A DNA stretch of 64,000 nt from IMG/VR virus record IMGVR_UViG_3300033143_001962, positions 1 to 64,000 of that record. The stretch is one strand, 5' to 3'. The notes below the pieces were generated by a model. That model saw nothing but the letters and a program-made list of their open reading frames with translations, searched no databases and was not told where the DNA came from. Origin of the DNA: a virus. Positions 1 through 6,003 of this stretch are shown piece by piece. The position numbers and the translations under genes are program-made. The first letter of the stretch is position 1; each line of letters opens with the position of its first letter.

Positions 1-271
1 CATTAAATTGTATACCAACTGATAAGCCTGTGCCACGGTCAATATCGATGCCTGCTGTGCCCTCTGTAATAGATGATCCAGTTTCGCCAGCATTTAAAAC
101 GATAGTATTATCTGTAATTACAGTGTTGGTTGATTCTACTGACGTCTGTGTGCCAGAAACTATTAAATCACCATCTATTGTAATACCACCTTCGGCACGT
201 AACACAATACCATCAGTGACACCGACTGTTTCTATTGTGTAATTGCCTTTAATTCGTTTGTTTAAGCTCAT
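1..271 (-). CDS. Virion structural protein, N-terminal part (runs off window)
   Basis: The minus-strand frame opens with ATG at 271 and stays open to the window edge, giving 90 residues of the N-terminus. The start MSLNKRIKGNY, followed by a stretch with VLNAGE, resembles short tail-fibre or virion proteins of marine T4-like phages; this is family memory, not a search. A GGAG Shine-Dalgarno lies about 9 nt upstream and a CATAAATA late-promoter box at 293-300, so late expression is expected. The rest of the gene lies outside the window. Confidence 0.7.
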   Translation of the reverse strand, partial: MSLNKRIKGNYTIETVGVTDGIVLRAEGGITIDGDLIVSGTQTSVESTNTVITDNTIVLNAGETGSSITEGTAGIDIDRGTGLSVGIQFN

Positions 272-284
272 TTAAGTTGCTCCG

Positions 285-857
285 TTATACGTTATTTATG
301 TGTTTTAAAAATTCATCTGTAGACATTATTTCAACATTTTTGTAATTCTTTATATTATCAACTGCGTTAGTATCCGATCCAGTTACTATCGTAAAGTGTA
401 TACCTTTATTGTGCTTAATTATGGTGTTGATTTGATGATGCCAATTGCCACCGTAGGTTGCTGGGTCTGTTGATTTCTTGTAGTACGGAGTGTCTGCAAA
501 TACGTTGTTAAATTTATCGCCTGTGCTACCAAAGTCAAATCCAAACAAGTACAAGTTCGTATGCCCGTGCAAGATAGCTAATTGTACAGCATTTGATCCG
601 CTGCTCCAATTTGCGTATGGTTGTTTAAGTTTGAAAGCACCTTTGTCTGAATACGGATTGCGGGTGTAAAATATATTATCGTGGCCGTAGCCTGTCATTT
701 GTATTAAATGTGCATGATCTGAGTCTGCTGCTACTAATACATCTGGTGTGATTTCAGTATGGATAGAGTTGCATCCGTACAAATTACCTTTGTTCTTAAC
801 TGTATGTAAGCAAATAGGTTGTCTGCTTATTCCGTTTCCTGCAATATATGCCGTCAT
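285..857 (-). CDS. Conserved phage protein, possibly DUF115/sialyltransferase-like fold
   Basis: 190 residues. It starts with a glycine-rich turn (AGNGIS) and then has YGCNS, LVAADSDHA and a GSNAVQLAILHGHTNLYLFG stretch. That order resembles the Rossmann-like motif-2 glycosyltransferase-related proteins (DUF115 / MptE-like) that also occur as unassigned genes in T4-like phages. No catalytic assignment can be made from sequence alone. It lies between two virion genes on the same strand and may act on glycans. Confidence is high that it is a gene and low for the fold. Confidence 0.6.
   Translation of the reverse strand: MTAYIAGNGISRQPICLHTVKNKGNLYGCNSIHTEITPDVLVAADSDHAHLIQMTGYGHDNIFYTRNPYSDKGAFKLKQPYANWSSGSNAVQLAILHGHTNLYLFGFDFGSTGDKFNNVFADTPYYKKSTDPATYGGNWHHQINTIIKHNKGIHFTIVTGSDTNAVDNIKNYKNVEIMSTDEFLKHINNV
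293..300 (-). promoter_or_regulatory. T4-type late promoter box (CATAAATA)
   Basis: CATAAATA on the minus strand, about 20 nt upstream of the start at 271. It matches the T4 late promoter consensus TATAAATA in 7 of 8 positions and precedes a virion gene. Confidence 0.55.
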
Positions 858-921
858 TAAAAAACCCCTTATACTGTAATTATCAATATAAGAGGTTAGT
901 TAAAATTTAATTAAAAATTAT

Positions 922-1515
922 TTAGATACCGAAAGCATCACCTGCGTCATCAGCTGTTGCAATGACTGTGCCATCACCTAGCGGAGTAACATCATTCATA
1001 GTGAATACTGTATCAGCTACGCTATCTGCTGCACCAAGTAATACAAAGTTAGTTGTACCAGGTACAACAATCTTGTACTCAACACCTTCTACACCTGCTG
1101 TTACATTAATGATATTAGTTGGATCACCAGCTTCTTCTGCTTCTGCTGCACCATCTGTAGTTGAATCACTGAAGTTCCATTTGATGCTATCATTTGCGTC
1201 AGCAATATCATATACATTACCTGCGCCATCACCTAATGTTACTTTGCGAGCTGCTATCTTAATAATACGTTTAACCGTAGTATCATCTAACTTCATTGAT
1301 ATTGACATTTCATTATCAGATAATGAAGCTGCATCAACGTCAACTAAGTAACAATCAGCTTCAGTAGTGCCATCTGAACAACGGAACTCCTTAGTTGCTA
1401 ATTGCTTAACAATCCAGCCATCTACAGATGCCGAGCCGTTGTAAAATTGTACTTTAAGTTCGTTGCCACCAGCTGTTGGTGCTCCGAAAAATCGTTTGTT
1501 TAGAGGTCTTCCCAT
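922..1515 (-). CDS. Small acidic virion protein, 'MGRPLNKRFFG' family
   Basis: 197 residues, acidic, rich in A, D, T and G and without membrane segments. The N-terminus MGRPLNKRFFG is characteristic of an uncharacterised structural protein I recall from marine T4-like phages. The sequence reads as beta-rich, as in decoration or fibre proteins. It has a clear AAAGGAG ribosome-binding site and a GATAAATA late box at 1598-1605, so it is probably a separately transcribed late virion gene. The exact position in the particle is unknown. Confidence 0.65.
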   Translation of the reverse strand: MGRPLNKRFFGAPTAGGNELKVQFYNGSASVDGWIVKQLATKEFRCSDGTTEADCYLVDVDAASLSDNEMSISMKLDDTTVKRIIKIAARKVTLGDGAGNVYDIADANDSIKWNFSDSTTDGAAEAEEAGDPTNIINVTAGVEGVEYKIVVPGTTNFVLLGAADSVADTVFTMNDVTPLGDGTVIATADDAGDAFGI

Positions 1516-1597
1516 TTTAAAATTCTCCTTTGTTTAAGAATTGCCGTTCTAAGGCTACGCGGTTGGTTCCGCATAAACTAGCTTATTCTAGCACTCT

Positions 1598-1605
1598 TAT
1601 TTATC
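1598..1605 (-). promoter_or_regulatory. T4-type late promoter box (GATAAATA)
   Basis: GATAAATA on the minus strand at the 3' end of the SGNH hydrolase gene. It gives an untranslated leader of roughly 75 nt for the gene starting at 1515. Confidence 0.5.
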
Positions 1606-2443
1606 AAGTTTCAGCATTTGGGTTGGCAATTAAGTTATCAATAATTCCTAATGATTCATTGAAGAAATGATCTGCTACCCGTTCATGCCAATCTGAATCA
1701 GGATGCATTCCATCTCGTGCGCCTGTGTTCATTACAAAAGGATTGTTGTCTTGCATTTGGTGCTGTATTAGTGTTTCAACTACCGGGTTGCAGAAGAATG
1801 ACGAGTAGTGGCTGTGGAACATCGTTCTCAAAAAACTTAAATTTTTTCTAAAATTAAATAACAAGTAGTCTTCATCTACAAGTTGTTTCGGAAAGCCTGA
1901 ATCTTCAATGGCAGTCTGGATTATTTTTCCATCGTTGTGTTCGTACGGTAATTCTAAACGTGTAATTGGTGGCCAGTACACAAAGACTAAGTGAGGCTTT
2001 AAGTCTGCATCGACTTTGTAAATAGTACGAGTAACATAATCAGAACTTGCGCCGCTTGTGGATAGATTATACGCTACTACAGACTGCGTGGTATAATCTG
2101 CTATTTTTTGTTTTAACTTATTAGCCCAAATTTCATGCTGATCAACACCAACACCAACTGACATACTACACCCTACGATAAGAATTCTAAAGGCCGCTTC
2201 ATCGTAAAAACTATCTGATCTAAAGCCGTGCTCGTTAAATGTGTACTTGATATCTTTTTCGTACTGTGCGTTCTCAGGCGTGTCAGTATCCAACCAATCC
2301 ACTGTCATGTTAGGCGGATACATGTTACTTGTTGGTAGTTCCTTATCCCATGCTGTCCTTGCGCTTGTATTGTAAAGCCGTTCCCTTTGCTTCCAGGTCA
2401 TACTTTTTTCACCGGGCTTCCAAAATACAATATCACCGGCCAT
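1604..2443 (-). CDS. SGNH/GDSL-type hydrolase or acyltransferase-like protein
   Basis: 279 residues from the ATG at 2443; an in-frame GTG at 2455 is the alternative. A 'FNEHGFRSDSF' lead-in is followed by the block-I-like ILIVGCSMSVGVGV with the probable nucleophile Ser93, an N-L-S-T-S-G-A block near residue 126, and a C-terminal D-x-x-H arrangement in HPDSDWH. This order fits SGNH esterases and polysaccharide O-acetyltransferase-type enzymes, and the GFR lead-in is typical of the latter. The likely target is an ester on host or virion glycan. The start region overlaps the preceding membrane miniprotein by 46 bp in another frame. Confidence 0.7.
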   Translation of the reverse strand: MAGDIVFWKPGEKSMTWKQRERLYNTSARTAWDKELPTSNMYPPNMTVDWLDTDTPENAQYEKDIKYTFNEHGFRSDSFYDEAAFRILIVGCSMSVGVGVDQHEIWANKLKQKIADYTTQSVVAYNLSTSGASSDYVTRTIYKVDADLKPHLVFVYWPPITRLELPYEHNDGKIIQTAIEDSGFPKQLVDEDYLLFNFRKNLSFLRTMFHSHYSSFFCNPVVETLIQHQMQDNNPFVMNTGARDGMHPDSDWHERVADHFFNESLGIIDNLIANPNAET

Positions 2444-2577
2444 GCTAATGCCCACGCTATTAATCGTATTATGTAATTTATAATGCTACTTGAAACACCA
2501 GACGTGTGTTGAATATACACCCAACATACTGCACCAATCACACAATACAGTAAAACAAAAATATCTATTTCAATCAT
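2398..2577 (-). CDS. Membrane miniprotein, 59 residues
   Basis: A minus-strand frame from ATG at 2577 to TGA at 2398 encodes 59 residues. A hydrophobic N-terminal segment (IFVLLYCVIGAVCWVYI) and a second one (IIRLIAWALAWPVILYF) predict two membrane spans, followed by a basic tail PVKKV. The start overlaps the previous stop as ATGA, the standard coupling in this gene block, and the 3' end overlaps the SGNH gene start. Such a protein could be an inner-membrane factor (lysis or superinfection related), but the sequence does not show which. Confidence 0.65.
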   Translation of the reverse strand: MIEIDIFVLLYCVIGAVCWVYIQHTSGVSSSIINYIIRLIAWALAWPVILYFGSPVKKV

Positions 2578-2924
2578 CGCACGTTCGGCTGTGGGTGTGG
2601 TAGACGTTCCGGTTGTGCTATCGTGTTGTATATAATTGTTAACCAGTGCTTATCTGAATTCTCAATAACATTACCAGTTTCGTCTAAGTAACCGGGTTGT
2701 ACTTCTTCGGTCATTTTATTAATAACGTCACATGGTACTGCCAGTGTGTCATTACCACTGTTGTAATAATTTATCATTTCCATCACGGTATCGTGATCGT
2801 ACTTGCCTGCGGCTTCTGTTCTAAAACAGTATCCAGCATTTTTTGGATTCCATAATGTAATATACGGGTCTTCTTCTTTAGTGTGCTTTACGCTTACTAT
2901 GTAGTACTTACTTATGTTTTTCAT
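2574..2924 (-). CDS. Conserved hypothetical phage protein ('YIT-W-P-AGY')
   Basis: 116 residues. It starts YYIVSVKHT and contains PYITLWNPKNAGYCFRTEAAG, a pattern I recognise from short uncharacterised proteins of many phages and prophages that carry IT.W.P...GY and an AG.Y segment. It lacks the W-x-K-L element of its neighbours. It is coupled to the next gene by ATGA and overlaps the previous gene by 17 bp. Function unknown. Confidence 0.65.
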   Translation of the reverse strand: MKNISKYYIVSVKHTKEEDPYITLWNPKNAGYCFRTEAAGKYDHDTVMEMINYYNSGNDTLAVPCDVINKMTEEVQPGYLDETGNVIENSDKHWLTIIYNTIAQPERLPHPQPNVR

Positions 2925-3156
2925 TTGCTAGGCCTTTTAGTTGTTCAATCAACTCTTTATCAAGTTCTTCTCGGATTCCAATGGCTAATTCTCTTGCCAT
3001 GAAGTCTTGGAATGTTTCTGTTGGCGCTCCATGTTGTAATCTGTGCCATACCTTTTCTTCTTCGGTCATGCCCGCTTCGTCATCAGAAGGCATTATGTCT
3101 GTACCTCTGATATCCCAATTAGCCATTAGTGGGTTAGCTGGTTTTTTATTAGTCAC
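2908..3156 (-). CDS. Small W-x-R-L protein carrying a gp23 helix-like segment
   Basis: 82 residues. Around residues 30-41 is EEEKVWHRLQ, the recurring W-x-[KR]-L element of this block. The C-terminal LAIGIREELDKELIEQLKGLA aligns without gaps to gp23 residues 198-218 of this same phage: identities include L, A, I, E, D, E, L, L and A, and most other positions are conservative. A 21-residue helical match alone is only suggestive, but two other proteins in the cassette carry different gp23 pieces. It overlaps both neighbours. Expected to be soluble, charged and helical. Confidence 0.65.
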   Translation of the reverse strand: MTNKKPANPLMANWDIRGTDIMPSDDEAGMTEEEKVWHRLQHGAPTETFQDFMARELAIGIREELDKELIEQLKGLANEKHK

Positions 3157-3454
3157 TCATCTTTCCTCTTAATTCGCTTCTGCGTCCTGATATTATAATT
3201 AAATTATTACTTTTTGCAAAGTCCATTAAATGTTTGTACATTCCAGGCGCTTCTTCTTCGAGTCTATCGTCGATACATAATCCTGATGCACTGTGCTCGT
3301 CTACGAAACACGGGTGTACGTACTTGTGATATTGCATACGTTTATTAGCTCCGAATGATGCGGCGGTTCCTGCTAATCGTTTACACCAATCGCTTGGTCT
3401 GAACTTTTTACCTTCTGTAGTTATTCCTACTATTAATTTTGTCGGGTCTGGCAT
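3149..3454 (-). CDS. DUF3579-like protein
   Basis: 101 residues. IVGITTEGKKFRPSDWCKRL, then a conserved middle with CFVDEHSASGLCIDDRL, and a late FAKSNNL segment follow the pattern of the DUF3579 family as I know it from beta- and gamma-proteobacteria (…TxDGxxFRPSDWxERL…FAxxNxL). Length is close to a full domain. It is one of the few genes in the block that looks like a complete bacterial protein rather than a phage-specific module. Biochemical role unknown. An AGGA ribosome-binding site precedes the ATG. Confidence 0.6.
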   Translation of the reverse strand: MPDPTKLIVGITTEGKKFRPSDWCKRLAGTAASFGANKRMQYHKYVHPCFVDEHSASGLCIDDRLEEEAPGMYKHLMDFAKSNNLIIISGRRSELRGKMSD

Positions 3455-3474
3455 TTTAATCCTAAATGTTTCTG

Positions 3475-3666
3475 CTATTTAGCCCCGGATAATAACTTCC
3501 AATCTTTTCCATCATACGTCCACATGTCATCCGAACTGTGATCGAAGTAGATGCTGCCGGCTATAGGTTTAGCAAGCGGGTCACTAGTGAATTTTGGACC
3601 AGTGTATTTTAATCTATCCCAGACTTCTTGCTGCTCTTTAGTTAATTGTGGTGTACGTACTGACAT
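3475..3666 (-). CDS. W-x-R-L protein with a tail-fibre repeat unit
   Basis: 63 residues from ATG at 3666, chosen because GGAG lies 9 nt upstream; a longer in-frame extension to 3822 overlaps the previous gene and is unlikely. Residues 10-20 carry EQQEVWDRLKY. Residues 37-61 (starting GSIYFD, ending LLSG) match the two-copy unit of this phage's tail-fibre-like protein at 52847-54340 (GQLWFDS…VFNG and GDMWFDT…VYDG): G-x-[ILM]-[WY]-F-D-x5-[LM]-x-x-[YF]-[DN]-G-x-x-[FW]. Such units are widespread in phage tail proteins, so ancestry could be another tail gene. Confidence 0.6.
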   Translation of the reverse strand: MSVRTPQLTKEQQEVWDRLKYTGPKFTSDPLAKPIAGSIYFDHSSDDMWTYDGKDWKLLSGAK

Positions 3667-3961
3667 GCAAGTCTGCTCCGTCAGGTGGAGTTGATTTGAA
3701 CTGTATGGTAGTTGTTGCATTACTTTCAATACTGTAATCAAGTTTATGGCGTAGTTTGCAGCCGTCTTTAAAGACTTCGAATCGCACCTTCTCCAATGTA
3801 AGTGATGGTAATGCAAATACATCGCCCCAACCGTTACCTGTGAAGTGGTTTACACTTATTAGCCGGTCGCTAGCCTGCCTTAGTATATTCCACATTTCCT
3901 TTTTAGACTTAAATGCTTTTGTTATTGTTTTCTTAGGAAGTTTCATTTTAGTCTGCGCCAC
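3638..3961 (-). CDS. W-x-x-L protein with a giant-baseplate-protein-like repeat
   Basis: 107 residues. A basic N-terminus leads to KKEMWNILRQ, a variant of the W-x-[KR]-L element. The C-terminal half (V-x-F-E-V-F-K-D-G…DYSIES…IQFKSTPPDGADLHVSTY) has the same pattern as the repeats of the 4342-residue protein encoded at 39102-52130, for example one with AIDGNIQRPRYDYTLAGNVL. It overlaps the preceding gene by 19 bp and the following one by 29 bp. Function unknown; a repeat unit expressed alone is the visible feature. Confidence 0.6.
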   Translation of the reverse strand: MAQTKMKLPKKTITKAFKSKKEMWNILRQASDRLISVNHFTGNGWGDVFALPSLTLEKVRFEVFKDGCKLRHKLDYSIESNATTTIQFKSTPPDGADLHVSTYTTIN

Positions 3962-4218
3962 ATTTCCCTTTTGTGATTCTCTTTACGCTCAGCTTTATTT
4001 CTTACATGCACAAAACGTTTATGCTCTACTATCTCATCTAAGTACGGGCAGTTAAACGCAATTTTATCTATGTCATAACTTTGCCCTACTGCTTGACAGG
4101 AGGTAGCAATGTACACACCATCTTGTGATCCGTCAGGCGAGCAGGCATCAATCTCCCACTCAATGTACTCCTGGCATTGTTTATTCCAGCAAAATTCGTT
4201 AAAGACTATGTCAGACAT
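3943..4218 (-). CDS. Cys-rich NEFC-family protein ending in W-x-R-L
   Basis: 91 residues from ATG at 4218, which overlaps the previous stop. The order NEFCWNKQC…EWE…SCQAVGQSYDI…NCP resembles small cysteine-rich bacterial proteins that may bind a metal. The protein ends REMWRRLK, placing the W-x-R-L element at the very C-terminus. Paralogous to the genes at 4211-4522 and 4959-5234. The longer in-frame extension to 4344 is rejected because it runs through the upstream gene. Confidence 0.65.
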   Translation of the reverse strand: MSDIVFNEFCWNKQCQEYIEWEIDACSPDGSQDGVYIATSCQAVGQSYDIDKIAFNCPYLDEIVEHKRFVHVRNKAERKENHKREMWRRLK

Positions 4219-4522
4219 ATTGTAGTATCCTCCAAATCTTTTCCTTTTTCTTTTGCTTCTGCTCTTCTGCCCATTCCTTTTCAAACAGAAATTTTGCGCG
4301 GGCGTTAGTAACATGCCAATCAACCATACCTTGCAAATGCACACAATTATGCGGGTACGTAGGAATGTTTTCGTCGTTGTCTAAGATCTTAGAGCATGAT
4401 GCATATTCAACAGTGGACACATGAGTTATAAAACCATCTTCCATAATTAATTCTTCGCCGTACTCACTATAGCACTCGCACTCAAAATGATCTCTGCAAA
4501 GTTCGTACCAATTATAACTCAT
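4211..4522 (-). CDS. Cys-rich NEFC-family paralog ending in W-x-I-L
   Basis: 103 residues starting MSYNWYELCRDHFECEC, related to NEFC…C at 3943-4218, with later SC and NCVHL positions matching the SC…NCP of its paralogs. The C-terminus KKKEKIWRILQYV is a variant of the shared W element. The start overlaps the previous stop as ATGA. Probable metal-binding small protein; partner unknown. Confidence 0.6.
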   Translation of the reverse strand: MSYNWYELCRDHFECECYSEYGEELIMEDGFITHVSTVEYASCSKILDNDENIPTYPHNCVHLQGMVDWHVTNARAKFLFEKEWAEEQKQKKKEKIWRILQYV

Positions 4523-4731
4523 TTTAATTTATCCTCAGGGATGGACATTGCATCGTGTATCCTCTGCATGTACTGTTCTCTGAATTTATGCATCGTTGGC
4601 TGCACTGCTGTTTTAATAACATCTATATCTATATCTGCCCATCTATGCCAGCCAGTCTTAGGCTTGTTATCACCTTTAAGCTTATCCCACATTATCCACT
4701 TAGCTGTCTTTGTTTTCTTCGTCTTTTTCAT
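4519..4731 (-). CDS. W-x-K-L protein with 'GDN-P-K-TGW' linker
   Basis: 70 residues from ATG at 4731. A lysine-rich start runs into IMWDKLKGDNKPKTGWHRWAD; the same W-[DN]-K-L-x-GDN-x-P-K-TGW linker occurs in the P-loop protein at 6000-6311, so the two share their N-terminal module but not their C-terminal parts. The rest is a charged helical segment I do not recognise. It overlaps the gp23-fragment gene upstream by 32 bp. An in-frame extension to 4800 is unlikely. Confidence 0.6.
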   Translation of the reverse strand: MKKTKKTKTAKWIMWDKLKGDNKPKTGWHRWADIDIDVIKTAVQPTMHKFREQYMQRIHDAMSIPEDKLK

Positions 4732-4969
4732 ATTCTGCTCTGGCTTGTGCAAACTGTTTGTTAGTAATCGGGAGGCCGTGTATCGTCCCGTAAATATCAT
4801 CGTCAGACATTGGCTGTATGCCTACTATATCATTTGCTAATAGTGTTGGCATTACCTTTCTAATCATTGGTATCACTATACTATCAAACCCGGGCTTGTG
4901 TACTTTCTTCAAAGCCCTGAATGTTTTTTGTGCGTCACTTATTGTCTTTTTAGTTAGTTTAAAAGACAT
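4700..4969 (-). CDS. Small protein carrying an N-terminal segment of capsid protein gp23
   Basis: 89 residues. Residues 30-55 align without gaps to residues 59-84 of this phage's gp23: 15 of 26 are identical (P, I-R, VMPT, AN, VG, QPMS) and nearly all others conservative (RKVMPTLLAND against RRVMPTVIANE). The IHGL that follows matches IHTL of gp23. The N-terminal part has KTFRALKKV, a Phe variant of the W-x-K-L element. It is a free-standing gene in the early small-gene block, far from gp23 and not a broken copy of it. Confidence 0.75.
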   Translation of the reverse strand: MSFKLTKKTISDAQKTFRALKKVHKPGFDSIVIPMIRKVMPTLLANDIVGIQPMSDDDIYGTIHGLPITNKQFAQARAEYEKDEENKDS

Positions 4970-5234
4970 CTATGTACACCGGCATGTTGTTGATCCTTTT
5001 TAAGCTCTTTTCGGGCTCTAATAATTTCTTCCACATCATATCTTTTTTCTTTGCTTCATGCTTTGCTTTCTTAATATCTTCCATGTGTGGGCAATTTTCC
5101 GCTATCTTTAAAATATTAAATGTAATCTTGCTGGTGCCGATGCTGCATGTTATACACCTACCTACTTGCATTTTAATATCAGCGAAGTGCTTACACTCCT
5201 TTGCTCTGCAAAATTCGTTAAAGTTATACGCCAT
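4959..5234 (-). CDS. Cys-rich NEFC-family paralog with W-x-K-L near the C-terminus
   Basis: 91 residues from ATG at 5234, chosen because MAYNFNEFC then lines up with MSYNWYELC of its paralog; ATG at 5243 is the alternative. Cysteines fall in NEFCRAKEC, then CITC, then AENCPHME, as in 3943-4218. KKDMMWKKLLEPE is the W element, here followed by about 17 more residues. Likely metal-binding; function unknown. Confidence 0.6.
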   Translation of the reverse strand: MAYNFNEFCRAKECKHFADIKMQVGRCITCSIGTSKITFNILKIAENCPHMEDIKKAKHEAKKKDMMWKKLLEPEKSLKRINNMPVYIDVF

Positions 5235-5457
5235 TCCTATCATTATACACTTGATTGAGCAATGGTTCTACACCTTTGGATACATCGCGTATAACGCCAG
5301 GGTAGAATGAACTAATATCGTAATCGACTATATGCACACCTGGTTTCATTACGTGTCCTGTCTGTGACAGACGTTTCCACATTGCATCTTGCTCGCGTTT
5401 TAATTGCTTGCGCAAGCCGTTGCGTATTTTACGTTTAGTAATTTCTATTGCATTCAT
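5224..5457 (-). CDS. W-x-R-L protein with a family-B DNA polymerase motif A segment
   Basis: 77 residues. A basic helix leads to EQDAMWKRLSQTG. Then HIVDYDISSFYPGVIRDVSKG follows the motif A pattern of family-B polymerases (D-x-x-S-[LF]-Y-P-x-[IV]-I), which in T4 gp43 reads D-L-T-S-L-Y-P-S-I-I-R. The final segment V-x-P…QVYNDRNG is reminiscent of a downstream gp43 segment (VP…KVFNQRK). At 77 residues it cannot polymerise. The start overlaps the previous stop as ATGA. No polymerase gene is in the window for direct comparison. Confidence 0.6.
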   Translation of the reverse strand: MNAIEITKRKIRNGLRKQLKREQDAMWKRLSQTGHVMKPGVHIVDYDISSFYPGVIRDVSKGVEPLLNQVYNDRNGV

Positions 5458-5585
5458 TTATCATCTGGCTCGTTGAATATTATTTTAGCATTTTGGTAAT
5501 CTACCTGAAGCGGTATATACGGGCAATATATATAACCTGCGTTTACCTCTACTTCCACTGGAACGAATTTTAATTTGTCCCACAT
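5454..5585 (-). CDS. 43-residue W-x-K-L protein carrying a C-terminal gp23 motif
   Basis: ATG at 5585 with AAGGA just upstream gives 43 residues starting MWDKLKFVP; a TTG at 5618 would add 11. Residues 18-24 are YCPYIPL, identical to gp23 residues 338-344 of this phage (also YCPYIPL), and the downstream V/I-rich strand is similar in character. The stop overlaps the next start as ATGA, the same coupling as its neighbours, which supports it as a real gene despite its size. Confidence 0.65.
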   Translation of the reverse strand: MWDKLKFVPVEVEVNAGYIYCPYIPLQVDYQNAKIIFNEPDDK

Positions 5586-5601
5586 TATTTCCTTATCTGT
5601 T

Positions 5602-6003
5602 TTATTCGTGTTGTCCAAACTCTACTCTCTCGGCCATATTTTTCTTAATTTGATTCTGACGGTTCATATTATGAATTGTTCTAGCAAACGATGAGCGACA
5701 TAATACTGTTAAATACGAATACGCATTGCTACTCTTAGTTTCATCGTATCTGTGATAGTACCGTAACATATTAGTAATTGCGTCTTGTATTAAGTCCTCA
5801 GCGTATGTAAACGATTGAAAATTTTTCCTAGTTAATTCTTTCTCTGCTAAATGTACAAGGTACTTTGCTAAGTTGCCAGTCGTTTGTTTAATCAGTTTCG
5901 AGTGACGTATTGCTTCGCGTAACTCTGCGTTGGTTGTGATCTCAACTTGGTTGTACCATGGTGCTTTTAACTTACGCCAAAATAATTTTTGTTCTTTGTT
6001 CAT
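5602..6003 (-). CDS. gp55-like sigma-factor paralog with N-terminal W-x-K-L
   Basis: 133 residues starting EQKLFWRKLKAPW after MNK. The rest aligns along its length with this phage's gp55 (28673-29653): TTGNLAKYL against TTGNLAMMY, then TYAEDLIQDA against TYNDEMQGQA, ETKSSNAYSYLTVLCRSSF against EMKSQNPFAYYTAAVTNSF. These are the sigma-2-like region and flanking helices. It lacks the long N-terminal and insert regions of gp55 (326 residues). It could compete with or replace gp55 on RNA polymerase at an early stage. ATGA coupling to the previous gene. Confidence 0.75.
   Translation of the reverse strand: MNKEQKLFWRKLKAPWYNQVEITTNAELREAIRHSKLIKQTTGNLAKYLVHLAEKELTRKNFQSFTYAEDLIQDAITNMLRYYHRYDETKSSNAYSYLTVLCRSSFARTIHNMNRQNQIKKNMAERVEFGQHE

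Noticed and set aside
30-242. Plus-strand open frame of 70 codons at the left edge
   Set aside because: The minus strand over the same bases encodes a recognisable virion protein start with ribosome-binding site and late box.
962-1351. Plus-strand open frame of 129 codons
   Set aside because: It is the antisense shadow of the acidic structural protein at 922-1515, has no ribosome-binding site and Ser/Thr-rich antisense-like composition.
3667-3822. N-terminal extension of the gene at 3475-3666
   Set aside because: The extension lies wholly within the overlapping gene 3638-3961, lacks a ribosome-binding site, and has a His/Tyr-rich out-of-frame composition.
4219-4344. N-terminal extension of the Cys-rich gene at 3943-4218
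   Set aside because: The extension is an out-of-frame reading of the upstream gene; the paralogs start at the equivalent of 4218.
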